64,000 bases of DNA from Margaritifera margaritifera (Eukaryota > Mollusca > Bivalvia > Unionida > Margaritiferidae), in assembly GCA_029931535.1 (NCBI GenBank), contig JAQPZY010001142.1, positions 1,251,501 through 1,315,500 on the forward strand, given 5' to 3'. A model generated the notes under the pieces. It was not told the DNA's origin. It did no database searches and saw only the letters and a program-made list of their open reading frames with translations. A program made the position numbers and the translations under genes. Position 1 is the first letter of the stretch; each line of letters begins with the position of its first letter. Shown here in pieces: positions 12,150 through 22,889 of the stretch.

Positions 12150-13344
12150 TTCTACGTACATTGTTTATACTGATATCAGGATATTTGTATTCTTGTACTC
12201 GAAGGCTTCCAACATAAAACGCAATCATTCAATTCAAATACAATAACTCCTAAAATAAGTAATATAATAATGTTTGAGCTACCAACCTAACATATGACGG
12301 ATAAAACGAATATTAAGATTATACATGTACATAGAACACTCCTTTATGTAAATGTAAATAATGCAATATTAATATAATACAAATAACTTACCTCACAGTG
12401 GATACAATCAGTGTTGCAGTTTTGGGAACAGTCAGCACAAGTGTATTTCGGCATTTTGACAATGAACGAATTTAACGATCATCGTAAAACCTTTAATATA
12501 TACGCTTAGGCAAAACTTGTTTTTGTCAAATAAACCAATTATCATGTAATTTTACGCAAACATCTTTCATGCTATTTATTGAGTTTTAAAAAATCCTGGC
12601 ATTAAGAATTGATGCTAATTGAATCTCAAAGAAGTAATCGTCTACGTGCTTCTAATAAACAGGAGATCAATAAAGTTGCGATAATCCAATTTGACTGCTA
12701 ATTGAATCCCAGAAAAAGCAATCAACATTGTACTTAAAACAAACAGATGATCAATAAAGATGTGATAAGCCGTCTTAATTTTAAACTGTTTGATCACATA
12801 TGTGACAACTTAATTAAAGTATCACCAATCAAGATGCCGTTTTCGCCTAAAATATCTGGCAGTGAATTAATTTAGGTCTTACTAATTCAGATATATAATA
12901 ATAGCAGAATAAACACAAACTGTGATTTTTAAAAAAAATGAAATAAAGGCAGCAGTATTTATACATTCCAAATACTTGTCATTTTTAAGATAAATACATT
13001 TAAAGCAAATTAATAAAGAAAAAAAAGCATGAATAATATATTAATATCCATTTATGTATCTATGAAAACAAAATAATTATCTAATCAACTTCATATATTA
13101 CAAAAAAATATAGTGTTTCAAATCATTAGTAGGGTCCTTTTTGTATACGCGGAAATCCTTTTAGTCTCATAAACAAAATCGGTAAATCATTCGTATTAAC
13201 ATTAATGGTCCTTTTTGTACACGGGAAAATCCTTTTTGCTAACGACAAGTCCTTTCTGCAAACAAACAACAAAAAAATCCTTTTTGCAACACAAAAAGGA
13301 CTCCTTTCTGCAAAAAGGAGTTCTTTTCGCATTTTATACCTACC
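10918..13344. mobile_element. 2.43-kb TIR element inserted in the Penelope-like ORF
   Basis: The ends are inverted repeats. The left end is GGTAGGTGTAAAATGCGAAA; the right end, read on the opposite strand, is GGTAGGTATAAAATGCGAAA. Flanks GGTTGCATACG (10907-10917) and GGTTGCGTACC (13345-13355) match at 9 of 11 positions and both encode the VAY of the host Penelope frame, so they are a target-site duplication of about 11 bp. Inside the left half, units of about 180-200 bp repeat around CAGCGCATAC-GAGTA-GC and AAAAAGGACT (near 11113, 11315, 11495), and related CCTTTTTG words recur inverted at 13130-13320. The length of the TSD and the GG start fit Mutator-like or a related superfamily. No transposase was seen, so it is probably non-autonomous. 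A TA microsatellite lies at 12089-12147 and a candidate coding exon at 12392-12454. Confidence 0.8.
12392..12454 (-). CDS. Candidate Cys-rich first exon inside the 2.43-kb TIR element
   Basis: On the minus strand an ATG at 12454-12452 opens 21 codons with cysteines at positions 6, 9, 13, 17 and 20, ending exactly at a consensus splice donor GAG|GTAAGT (phase 0). About 40 bp upstream lies a TATA-like GTATATATTAAAGG (12492-12506 on the plus strand). The start includes MPKYTCADC. No downstream exon was identified. It could be the first exon of an element-encoded or captured zinc-binding protein, or chance. I do not recognise the protein. Confidence 0.35.
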
Positions 13345-14366
13345 GGTTGCGTACCGTAGACCTAAAAATCTGAAGGACAATCTGGTACGTGCCAAGGTAA
13401 CTTCAAACATGACCACAGATTCAGGCACATATTGCTGCAAAGACAATCGTTAGCCTAATTATGCCCGAGACCAAATCGTTCAGAAGTTCAACGACAGGAG
13501 TTAGCTACAGTATCAATCAGAAGTTAGGATGTGGAACCAAAAATGTAATCTATCTTCTAACATGCAAGATCTGTGGCACTCAGTATGTTGTGGCGAAACC
13601 GTTGATTTCAGAAAACGAATGAATAACCACAAGAGCCACATTCGTAACAAAATCAACGCGAAACTCGCCAACCACTACAACTCAACTGGGTATTCAGTTG
13701 AGTCCCTCGATATGCTACCGATTGATTCAAACTTGGGGTGGACCGATATAGAACGCACACGTAAGGAACAATACTCGATACTTCAATTGAAAACTCATGG
13801 GGAGTTCGGCCTAAATGAAGAAGTTTAACCTTCCTAATGCAATCTTTTATGACAACTACAGTTAACCATCAGTTTATCAGACGGACACAATTTTTGAGAT
13901 AATTTGTACCCAAATAAATATTCCGTAACTCTTTATATTATTATTATTATTATTATTATTATTGACTCCTGTACCTTATCCCGCTATACCATACTTCCTT
14001 AGTACCTCCATGCATAACATTACCGGGATATAATTTCTTTTGCACATTTTGATAATGGCGTTGATTTTTCGCCGCGAATGCATGGTGTCAGTCCTTTGTT
14101 GCCAGCCAGGAATTAGGTCAAAATACTTTTGTCCTCATCGTGATAGGCACGATACATACTTAGTTCAATTTATTTACACATCTATGTTGGGCTGATGGCA
14201 GCATAACATAAATATGTAGTTTACCCGTTTAGACCGTTTTTAAATTTTGTCTTCTTTCTTACTTCTATTGTTTATCCATTGATTTTTTCCCTGTCATTGA
14301 AACATGTAGGAGTCAAGAATTTCTCTTGGTTTTTGTGTTTAGTGTTTGTTCTGTGAATTGTTTCTT

Positions 14367-14412
14367 CCGCTGACAAAAAAAAAAAAAAAACTTGTTTAGC
14401 TCGAAACGTTGG
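14367..14412 (+). ncRNA. Possible relict hammerhead-like motif in Penelope-like tail
   Basis: A CTGA tetranucleotide at the left and AGCTCGAAACGTTGGG at the right are separated by a poly-A tract. Penelope-like elements are known to carry hammerhead ribozymes with CTGANGA and GAAAC core strands at their ends. Here the GAAAC strand is present but CTGANGA reads CTGACAA and stem II appears lost, so activity is unlikely. Confidence 0.3.
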
Positions 14413-14451
14413 GAAACTTTTTTATTTGCGCCTTTATCAATTTTTGTGTCA

Positions 14452-14452
<1 letters not shown>

Positions 14453-14541
<89 letters not shown>
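14453..14541. repeat. TA microsatellites, 14.45 kb and other sites
   Basis: This is a long (TA)n tract. Similar tracts lie at 12089-12147, 22217-22297, 24779-24829, 46602-46669, 60696-60734 and 62097-62171. All produce artefactual Ile-Tyr ORFs and none is coding. The tracts at 14.45 and 46.6 kb mark the same edge of a dispersed repeat. Confidence 0.95.
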
Positions 14542-14544
<3 letters not shown>

Positions 14545-14854
14545 GCAACGATACGGGACCCTGTGGTTTATAGTAACCTCTTAAAATCTGAGTTTGAGTG
14601 TGCATTAAAGATCAGGATTTCGTGAATAAGGGGCCAGAATATTATGAGATGATATGACACAAATATAATTAATTTACATGAAATGCATAAAAGTTGCAGA
14701 TAGACTTGCAAGTTGCAGCCACTCTACTGCGCAAAGGTGCCGTGAAGTCAGAAAGGTAACCCCCAAAACCTCCATGGTTACTGTGTGAAACAACAGATCG
14801 TGTGTACGGATACAATATTTTTTTTATGGATAATCAAATTTGTATTGTTAGACG

Positions 14855-15018
14855 CAGGGCCGTCGCAAGTTTCTGTTGGACGAAACGGCGCCTCAGGCGA
14901 GCGTCGCCTCTTTGCGCCCCCATTCGGATAAAAATACACCAAACTCCGCGAAACAGCACCCCCGGACTTGGCGCCCCGTGCGGTCGCCCGTATCGCCCGC
15001 CTCTTACGACGGAACCTG
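14855..15018. mobile_element. 164-bp hAT-like MITE with perfect 8-bp target duplication
   Basis: The element begins CAGGGCCGTCGCAAG and ends, read inverted, CAGGTTCCGTCGTAAG. It is flanked by GTTAGACG at 14847-14854 and 15019-15026. An 8-bp duplication and CAGGG termini fit hAT. It is unusually GC-rich for this window (GCGCC, GCGTCGCC, GGCGCCCC words) and noncoding. The related site at about 46885 is empty. Confidence 0.85.
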
Positions 15019-15109
15019 GTTAGACGTGCAAGAGTTGACTCGCATTTGCAAAATACATCCATGTTTTGGACCTTACCTTTTCTTAGCTCGGCAAGAGTAG
15101 TTTATCGTG

Positions 15110-15230
15110 ACACAAGGGCTCATATCGTTGCTTACAATTTACCTATAAATCATACATTTAGTATTCTTGTTGTATCATATAATACATGTATGATTTATAA
15201 GTAAATTGAAATCAACGATACGAGCCACTG
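15110..15230. mobile_element. 121-bp palindromic MITE
   Basis: Arms GGCTCATATCGTTG and, inverted, GGCTCGTATCGTTG continue into ACCTATAAATCATACAT / ACTTATAAATCATACAT, so the element folds into a near-complete hairpin. TTATCGTG flanks both ends (15102-15109, 15231-15238), an exact 8-bp duplication. Related hairpins are seen at 43505-43625 and, partially, at 14540-14560. Confidence 0.75.
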
Positions 15231-15271
15231 TTATCGTGGATCTTCGAAGTCAGATTGCATTTTCCTGTTCT

Positions 15272-15323
15272 TCGTTCGTTCGTTTGATTAACGACGTGTG
15301 CGGCCATTCGGCCCTTTACGTCG
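15272..15323. mobile_element. 52-bp insert with 13-bp flanking duplication
   Basis: ATTTTCCTGTTCT occurs at 15259-15271 and again at 15324-15336, bracketing 52 bp that include TCGTTCGTTCG and CGGCCATTCGG. The paralogous repeat at 47.0 kb lacks the insert. A 13-bp duplication suggests LINE-mediated insertion of a short or truncated sequence. Confidence 0.5.
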
Positions 15324-15929
15324 ATTTTCCTGTTCTAAATAAGGACGGATTTAAATAGACGGGAAAACCCCATATGTTTCTAAAAATAGCATTACTCGTG
15401 AATTTTAACGCCAGGAAACCAATGTCGAAAAAACTGTGGACAAGCCACGCCTATGTAATTTTATATTGTTTTTTTTTTGTGTTTTTTTTGTAATTTTTTT
15501 CTCCTTCCGAGAATCCAAATACTAACTCAAGTCATTTATTAACCTTATCATCCGAGATATTCGGTGGGAGAGGGATTAATTTTTAAAATAGTATTTTGTC
15601 CATGTCAACAAACCTGGCAATCGCAACAAAACAGACTCGTAAGGCATTTCAAACAAGAATAATATTAAAATCTGTCATTATTGCTGATTTTGGCAGGCGA
15701 TATCGAACTCATTCCTGATCCTAACAAAGGATAGGGCTATTCAATGCGATGACTTCCGAAGATGGAATAATTCCAGGTGTGTGGGTATCAACTAAAATGG
15801 GTACGAAACATCAATATCATTCCAGGTATGTGGGTATCACCAAAAATAAGTAAAATAAGTACGAAATTTTAATATAAGACAAAAATTATTTAGTTTTCCC
15901 AACATTGAACAACAGAGCTTGTCAAATTA

Positions 15930-18680
15930 TAATGGGTAGGTGTTAAATTCGTACAAGGCGGTGCAATGTGATTCATGCAACCTTTGGATCCACAATGGTT
16001 GCTCATACACAGATAATTTAGAATATAATGAAATTCAAGCTACATCTTTTATTTGGATATGTCTTAAATGTGAATTCTAAATTTCCCTAACTCCTTTTTG
16101 GAACACAACCCACCCATTCCAACTAAAACTACATTTAATATATTAAATAGGGAGGGAAGTGGTAACACTTCAGACAGAGCTAAATACAACATCAGTAAAC
16201 TGAATTAAACACAACGAGTTTTGTCAGGAAGTTGTCCACTTTACGGAAGGCTTCCTGACGAGGCTTGTCTGGGGTCCTCTCAGATTTCTATATATCTGGG
16301 TCCATCTCAGTAAGTAAGGTGTACTCGGGTGGGGATTTTGGGAGAATTAAAAACTTCAGACTTTACATCGGGTTCTGCCCAACCAAAACAAGCTATTTAC
16401 TGTGTATCTGAACAGATGCACACCAATAACTGAATTAAGAAAACAAACTCTGAAAATTGTATCAGTGAACATCAAATGCATTATGGGTAAGAAGTTGGAG
16501 TTACTTTCATTGATGTTGAAAAACCAGACATCGTGGCTATCCACGAAACTAGAATTGATAACACAGTCAGCACCTCGGAGTTATTTCAAGACGGATGTAA
16601 TTTTAACGTATACAGGAATGATATAACTTTACACGATGAAGTGGTATCATTACTGGTGCATACAAATCTTACGCAGATGCTTCTGACCGAATTGGACAAT
16701 GGATCAGGATCTGTCTAGCCAAAATCGTAGTGAATGGATCATCTCATTATATAGGCATATAGCATTAATATATATGTCTCTGATATAGGTAATTGGTACG
16801 AAGGACATTGCAATCACTGTGCCGATGTTCTTTTATTGAGAGAACAGCTTTAAAAGATAAAATCTGATAAGAACGGACATAAAGCACACATATACGTTAT
16901 GAGGAATTTTATTATAATAAGATTGACTGGACCAACATAAAATGCAAACCGGAGAACAAGATTAGTATCTCAGAGGGCCAGTTCCTGATTGATATTCTGA
17001 ATGACCATGGCTTAGAACAAATAGTCAACTTTCTAACTCGTGAAAGAAATATATTAGACCTCGTTCTGACCACAATACCAGGCAAATTCTCATACATTAA
17101 TTCACCTGACCGGTTTAGTGATTATGATATTATAGATTGTACTTTATCTATCCAGATATCACCCAAAAATCGAAATCGACGAAAATTGAAGGTAGCATCT
17201 TTGAAAAGTTTCAATATTTAAACAGTCTGGAAAACAAGATGGATATTGAAGTAAACTGGCAAATTATAAAGTCTTTTCTAACTACTACAGTTGAAAAAAA
17301 AATGTTTCTTCAAAATTGAGATAAGTAGTGTGAATGACCTGGATTACAAACAAAATTAGAAACTTAGTTCGTAGAAGAAACAAAACTCGTGCTAAAGCAA
17401 AACGTACCGTAACAACAAAATGGAAAAAGATAAAAGCGGATTTTTTTTTTAAATTTTAAAAAATAATATAATAACTACCTCAACAACATGATTGGAAATC
17501 TAACCTCAGATTCGAAACCACTCTGGAAATACATCAACAGCCAGAAAAATTATTTTCAGGGCATTCCTCCACTTAAGACAGATACCAAATTAATAGAAAC
17601 AGACCCAGAAGAAGCTGAAACACTGAACACCCAATTCTGCAGTGTTTTTACCAACTCCAGTGACATTGCTTCACTATGTATATTTCCAAAAGTACCAAAG
17701 TGAATAATATAGTATTAACGTGTTTAGGAGTTCAAAAGTTGCTGCATGGTTTAAACCCTTCAGAACCTTGTGGTCCTGATGATATACATCCAAAAATACT
17801 TAAGGGATTGGTCTCTAGCAAATATATGCCCACTGTTCAGAAAAGGTGATTGCGCAATGGCCAGTTACCGTCCAGTGTCATTGTCGAGTTTTCTTTGTAA
17901 AGAGCTTGAGATTATTGTCTGTTCTATCATCATGAAGCACTTAGATTATTTGTTATATCATATCTGACAAACAGCATGCCTTCCTGAATGACACAGTTAT
18001 GATTGGTCTAAACAACGGAAATAAAGATGACCAAGCAGATATTTTTGTACTAGACTTTGAAAAAATGCTTTTGACAGTGTCCCCCACGAATTGTTAAAGA
18101 GTAAATTATTTCTTTATATAACTGCAGGCAAAACTCTATGCTGGATAGATTGTATTTTATGTTTTTGAGAACTGTGTGGTAGTAAATGGTCCCAAATCTG
18201 GTTGTTCCAAAGCAGCTTCTGGCGTACCTCATGGCATAGTACTTTGACCACTGCTTTCCTCCGTGCACATCAATGCCATCATTATTATAACTGATTCAGA
18301 CATTCACCTCGTTGCAGATGATGGTGTATGCTACAGATGAATCAAAATCCAGCAGGATTTCAAGATACTACAAAATGGTATTAATAAACTAGGACAGTGG
18401 ACACGAAAATGGGGCATGCGATTCCAAGCTAATAAATGCAACAAAATGCAAATGGCAAGAAAAATTGCTATATAACCAGTATGTCATGCTCATTGGAGGG
18501 TACTTCTTTAGAAAAACTAAATCAAATAAAGCAAATCGTACTTTCAGCTTATTACGACGTTAACTTATCATCTTGCCCATAGCTTTCAAGAGTTTTGTTA
18601 GACCTATTTTAGAATATGCCTGTACAGTTTGGGACATCCATTCCTAGGTTTTACAGGATCCAAAAGCTAGCAGCCATGTT
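15930..18680 (+). mobile_element. CR1/jockey-like LINE remnant with PHD finger, endonuclease and RT
   Basis: A PHD-type zinc finger comes first (about 15945-16087: VQCDSCNLWIHNGCS and WICLKC). It is followed by an apurinic-type endonuclease (16440-17130; IVSVNIK, VAIHETRID, YRND, LDLVL and a degraded SDY/D block) and a reverse transcriptase (17720-18660). The RT part shows GPDDIHPKIL, YRPVSLSSFLCK, FVLDFEK, VPHELL, SGVPHG and ADDGVCY near 18316, where the catalytic YADD would be, then GQWTRKWGMRFQANKC. The domain order fits CR1/jockey-clade LINEs, where a PHD finger precedes the endonuclease. Many frameshifts and stops make it a pseudogene. The 5' end is not defined: 15430-15930 has T-rich DNA and no ORF. 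Confidence 0.8.
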
Positions 18681-19230
18681 TGTTCCATCCAATTAATTTT
18701 AGTCATGCATAATCCCATGGTCCTGGCTCAAGTGACTAATTATTTATCCGAAACTCTAGATCCCCCGGCCAGCCACCTAATTTTGTTTTCTTCCATTTTT
18801 TGCCGTTTTGGTCAACTTTATTAAAAGTTTTGCTAAAAAAACTTCTAAAGACTTTTAAAAAAATAAAAACAACTAAAAAGTAACATTTGAAACCTTTTTT
18901 CTGTACAAATAAAAACTTCTGGGCTAATCGCCCAATTTTGGCCCTAAAATCCAGGCCATCTGAGCTCCGGTCCTAGAGCCACTGGCCCCACACACACATA
19001 AAAATATAGGATAAAGCCATAGTCTATTTCCACTATTGTATCAAGTTAACTATGTAGAATCCTTTTAACTATGCAGTTAATCCAAACAACAATGAAAAAT
19101 TTTATATAAATAAATCATGGAACACAGATTTAAAAGACTGACAAGCAGCGGACCTTATCCATGTCTGCAATCCACTTTAGCACATTTAATATAATAAACT
19201 GGGCCATCCATATTTAAGGAAATGAATTTA
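18681..19230. other. No gene seen; decayed repeat DNA
   Basis: AT-rich sequence after the LINE, including A-rich runs at 18835-18880. Nothing coding or structured was supported. Confidence 0.4.
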
Positions 19231-19234
19231 ACGA

Positions 19235-21095
19235 GATAATAAAAGTCCATCGAAGGGACTGACACTCTACTGGGTGAAAAGAATTTCCAGGAATTCAAGA
19301 TAAGACCATTTCTTTCTTTTAACTGCAGAGTGTTGAAACCAGCCCTGATATTCTTCAGCAATAAAAAAACGTTTAAAATTAGCTGCTGTGGTGCACATAA
19401 TGGATGTCAGCTTGACACCATTTTCAATTAGGACAAAGTATACATCATTAGAAGTCTTTTGGTGAAAACCCAATGTCATAATGATCATCTATTCTCGGGG
19501 AGTAGTGACAAGATTTACAAGACAGTCGTCGTGGCAGCCATATTGGATGTACGACTGGCACCATTTTCATTTAGGACCAACTAGGTATCATAAGAAGTAT
19601 ATTGGTGAAAACCCCATGTTGATACAGCCATCCATTTGGGAAGAGTAGATATAACAATATTTTCAAGATAGCCACCATGGTGGCCATATTGAGAGTTAGT
19701 CATTTTCACCAAGAACCAACTAAACACAATAAGAGCTCTTCTGATGAAAACCCCATGTCAAAATGACTTTCCATTTAGGAAGAGTAGCTATAACAAGAAT
19801 TTCAAGATGGCCTCGTATTGGACATGAGATCAACACCATTTTAATTTAGGATCAACAAAATATTATAAGAAGCCTTTTAGTGAAAACCAGATGTTCATTT
19901 TAGCATTCATTCAGGAAGAGTAGTGATGACAAAGTTTTCTAACTGGTCACTTTGACAAACATATTAGACATCAGATCGGCACCATTTTCATTTAGGATTA
20001 ACCTGACATCATAAGAAGTCTTCTGGTGAAAACACCATGTCAATATGACTTTCCATTCAGAAAGAGTAGTGATAACAAGATTTTCAAAATATTGGACCTC
20101 ACATCAGCATAATTTTCATTTAGGACCAACTATTTATCATAATAAGTCTTTTGGTGAAATACCCATGTCAATATGATTTTCCGTTCAGGAGTAGTGATAA
20201 GATTTTCAAGATGACTGCGATGGCCATATTGGACGTCAGATCGGCATCATTTTCATTTAAGACTAACTGGACATCAAAGAAGTCTTCTTGGTGAAAACCC
20301 CATGTCAATATGACCTGCTGTTCAGTTGGAGTTGTGATAACAATAGTTTCGAGATGGCTGTTTTGTGGCCATATTGGATGTCAGATCGACACCATTTTTT
20401 AATTTAGGGCAAACTAGACGTCATAAGAAGTTGTTTAGCGAAAATGTCATGTTGATATGACCATCCGTATAGGAGGAGTAGCAATAACAAGATTTTCAAG
20501 ATAGCTATTGTGGCGGCCATATTGCAAGTCAGATCGACACCATTTTCATTTAAGACTAACTGGATGTCAAAGAAGTCTTTCGGTGAAAACCCCATGTCAA
20601 TATGACCTTCTGTTCAGGTGGAGTTGTGATAACAATATTTTCAAGATGGCTGCTGTGGTGGCCATATTGGATGTCATATCGACACTATTCTAATTTAGAA
20701 CAAACTAGACGTCATATGTCTTTTAGTGAAAATGTCATGATGATATGACCATCCGTGTAGGAGGAGTAGCGATAACAAGATTTTCAAGATAGCCAATGTT
20801 GCACGTCAGATCGGAACCATTTTCATTTAAGTTCAACTATACATCATAAGAAGTCTTTTAGTGAAAACCCCATGTTGATATGACCATCCACTCAGGAGCA
20901 GTAGCGATAACAAGATTTTCAAGATGGACCAACTAGACCATGGGATGAATGTGTGTGTGTTTGTGTGTGTAAGGTTTCATGGCAATCCTGCAAGTAGTTT
21001 AAGAGGAGTAGTAATAACAGACGACTGACCAAAGACAATCTCATAAACTCTTCTAATCTATGACCAGTAGATCTAAAAATATATTACACAGAAAA
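19235..21095. mobile_element. Element with ~140-bp tandem units, copy 1
   Basis: The head (GTCCATCGAAGGGACTGAC... AGAATTTCCAGGAATTCAAG, 19247-19350) is followed by about 11 degenerate units of roughly 135-150 bp. Each contains CACCATTTTCATTTAGGACCAACTA, GAAGTCTTTTGGTGAAAACC, TCAATATGACC and CAAGATGGCTGCTGTGGTGG, then CCATATTGGATGTCAGATCG. The last is followed by a common tail (GGGATGAATGTGTGTG ... CTATGACCAGTAGATCTAAAAA, 20940-21085). The same head-array-tail order recurs at 35112-36345 and a one-unit form at 54533-54745, so it behaves as a mobile element with an internal satellite, as known for Helitron-related non-autonomous elements in bivalves. No coding sequence; the superfamily is inferred. 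Confidence 0.8.
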
Positions 21096-22210
21096 TTACT
21101 ATTTTTAATACAACCATAAACATGTTCACAAACTATATTTTAAATGTGATACTGATGATACAATGAACATATATATGTTACAGTGTGATATGACATTATA
21201 GGTGGCAACAACAGGGTGTTGAATATCTTACTGGCATTTATAAGACAAAATTATACCAGAATTAGCAAAGTCGGTTTTACAGATTTCATTTATACTTTCA
21301 GGTAAGAAAACTGTTGTCTGAATCTCAGTACAATTATCATATGATAAAGCATCGGATCCAACAAACAACAATATTGATCTAAATAAAGGAATTTGTAACA
21401 ATTGTAATATTCCTACTAATCATGATTTTAGATATATTAGTGAAAAAGAAGAAATATGTTAATGATAATGGCCATGAAGATCATAAAACTGTACCTCAAG
21501 GTTTTGGAGAAACTACATCAGCTCTTTCGGTAAGTCCCTATTTTTTTCCGACATTATAATTACGGAGATGGAACAGTTGAATATTGGAGAAAAATTACAG
21601 CTGAAGAAATTGATACATTTGTATCGCCCGATGAAGAAATATGATAAACCTAACGAAGAAATAGGATAAACTTACTTCTTTCCACAAAATAGTAAAGGAC
21701 AAACAAATGAAGGAATAGCGACCATGAATACGAATATTAGATCATATGTAATATCTATTTAAGGTGCTCAAGTACAAAATAGAACAAGTTTTACATAGTC
21801 TGTTTCTACTGTTCAAGACACCATAAAAAGGTTATTTGAAAAATTAATTGTATGAGAACAATGTTATGATTCAGATGAAAACATTCTATTCAGATGTCAA
21901 CACTATATTTCAGACTGAAAAGTAGGCTAATGCAGTTGGTGGCAAGGGTGTATTTATATTACCAAGCAATATGGTGATGAAAATTGGCAGTATTGTAGAT
22001 AATAATAATAATAATTTACAAAATTTAATAGCTTCATTTGTACTAGAAATACAACCTACTGTAAATACTGATGTGCTAAATAATATAACAACAGCTGCAA
22101 ACAGACTGTAACAATTCTTCAAAAGTCAGAAAGACACACAATATAGATAATAAATTTAATAAGAATTATGTAGACAAGACTACAGTACCAACAATTAATA
22201 TACCTCATGA
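21096..22210. other. AT-rich DNA with possible decayed coding sequence
   Basis: The sequence from about 21190 to 22120 has a codon-like texture, with short open stretches such as NNIDLNKGICNNCN and GTVEYWRKITAEEIDTFV broken by stops and frameshifts. I cannot assign it to a family. It could be an old transposon or integrated-element remnant, or chance in AT-rich DNA. Confidence 0.25.
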
Positions 22211-22212
22211 TG

Positions 22213-22299
<87 letters not shown>

Positions 22300-22889
22300 T
22301 AAATTATGAAACAAATAAACAAGCATTTATTATTATGTTGATGCTTGCAGCAGCTGGCACAATTTACCATTTGGAATTAAATTAATAGATTAACAGGCTA
22401 ACTAGCTAGGTAATATATTATTTAATCTCTAATCTTTAACCCTTTTTATTATTATAAATTAACCCGAGGAAAGAATGGATCCATGTAATATGAAGAGGCA
22501 AGGACATGTTCAAAGAGTGAATCCCTTCGTCGTCGAATGTAGTCTGTAGAACGCACTTCACCGTTGAGTATTACATTCAAGAAAACGTACATGGTAAGCT
22601 GTGTTTGCATAGTTTTTGTTCATTTCCATAGAATATAGTTTAGTCTGACATCTCTTATATTTCACTATTCTTAAATATACAAAAAAACTGTACCTAAACT
22701 TTGACCGTGACATTTTTCTAACGCACCCCACCCACCCATTTATGCATTGGTTTTATGTCAAAGAGATACACATGGGTTTTATGTCAAAGAGATGTACATG
22801 TGGATATCATTGAACAGCAATGTTGATACGATTTGTTTGTACATTATAAAAAGTGTCACTTTTAGAAGAAATATTAAGGACATCATTTT

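Larger units (their letters stand above)
10390..14455 (+). mobile_element. Penelope-like element (RT C-term plus GIY-YIG), split by insertion
   Basis: The upstream part (10390-10906) reads as the end of a Penelope-like reverse transcriptase: FLDTQFTLLDGN, LYSIPTDSRQYLPP, SCHSQHVIKNLPYG, then a basic stretch and FHPYAPKLQQIIRKHW. The downstream part (13345-13828) resumes at VAYRRPKNLKDNLVRAKV and runs into a GIY-YIG endonuclease with YLLTCKICGTQYV, ETVDFRKRMNNHKS and a C-terminal ERTRKEQYSILQLKTHGEFG. Penelope-like elements pair RT with GIY-YIG in this order. A 2.43-kb terminal-inverted-repeat element interrupts the ORF at the VAY codons. Several frameshifts and stops (near 10660, 13450, 13530) show decay. 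Beyond the stop at 13828 lie an untranslated tail, a TTA microsatellite (13937-13965) and a GAAAC-containing motif at 14401-14412. The N-terminal RT core is missing. Confidence 0.85.
14690..15420. repeat. Dispersed repeat, copy 1, carrying three nested insertions
   Basis: The sequence from GTAACCCCCAAAACCTCC (14756) to ATATGTTTCTAAAAATAGCA (about 15400) is matched by 46730-47085, which lacks the internal insertions. Both copies are preceded by a long TA microsatellite (14453-14541; 46602-46669). Nested inside copy 1 are a 164-bp hAT-like MITE, a 121-bp palindromic MITE and a 52-bp insert with 13-bp flanking repeats. The copy at 46.7 kb gives near-empty sites for all three. The nature of the host repeat is not known. 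Confidence 0.75.

Noticed and set aside
13126..13446. 106-aa minus ORF and 82-aa plus ORF
   Set aside because: Both cross the right subterminal repeats of the TIR element; the composition follows iterated CCTTTTTGC words.
19235..21095. Centromeric-type satellite
   Set aside because: Only about 11 degenerate units with constant head and tail, repeated at dispersed sites, point to a mobile element and not a centromere.
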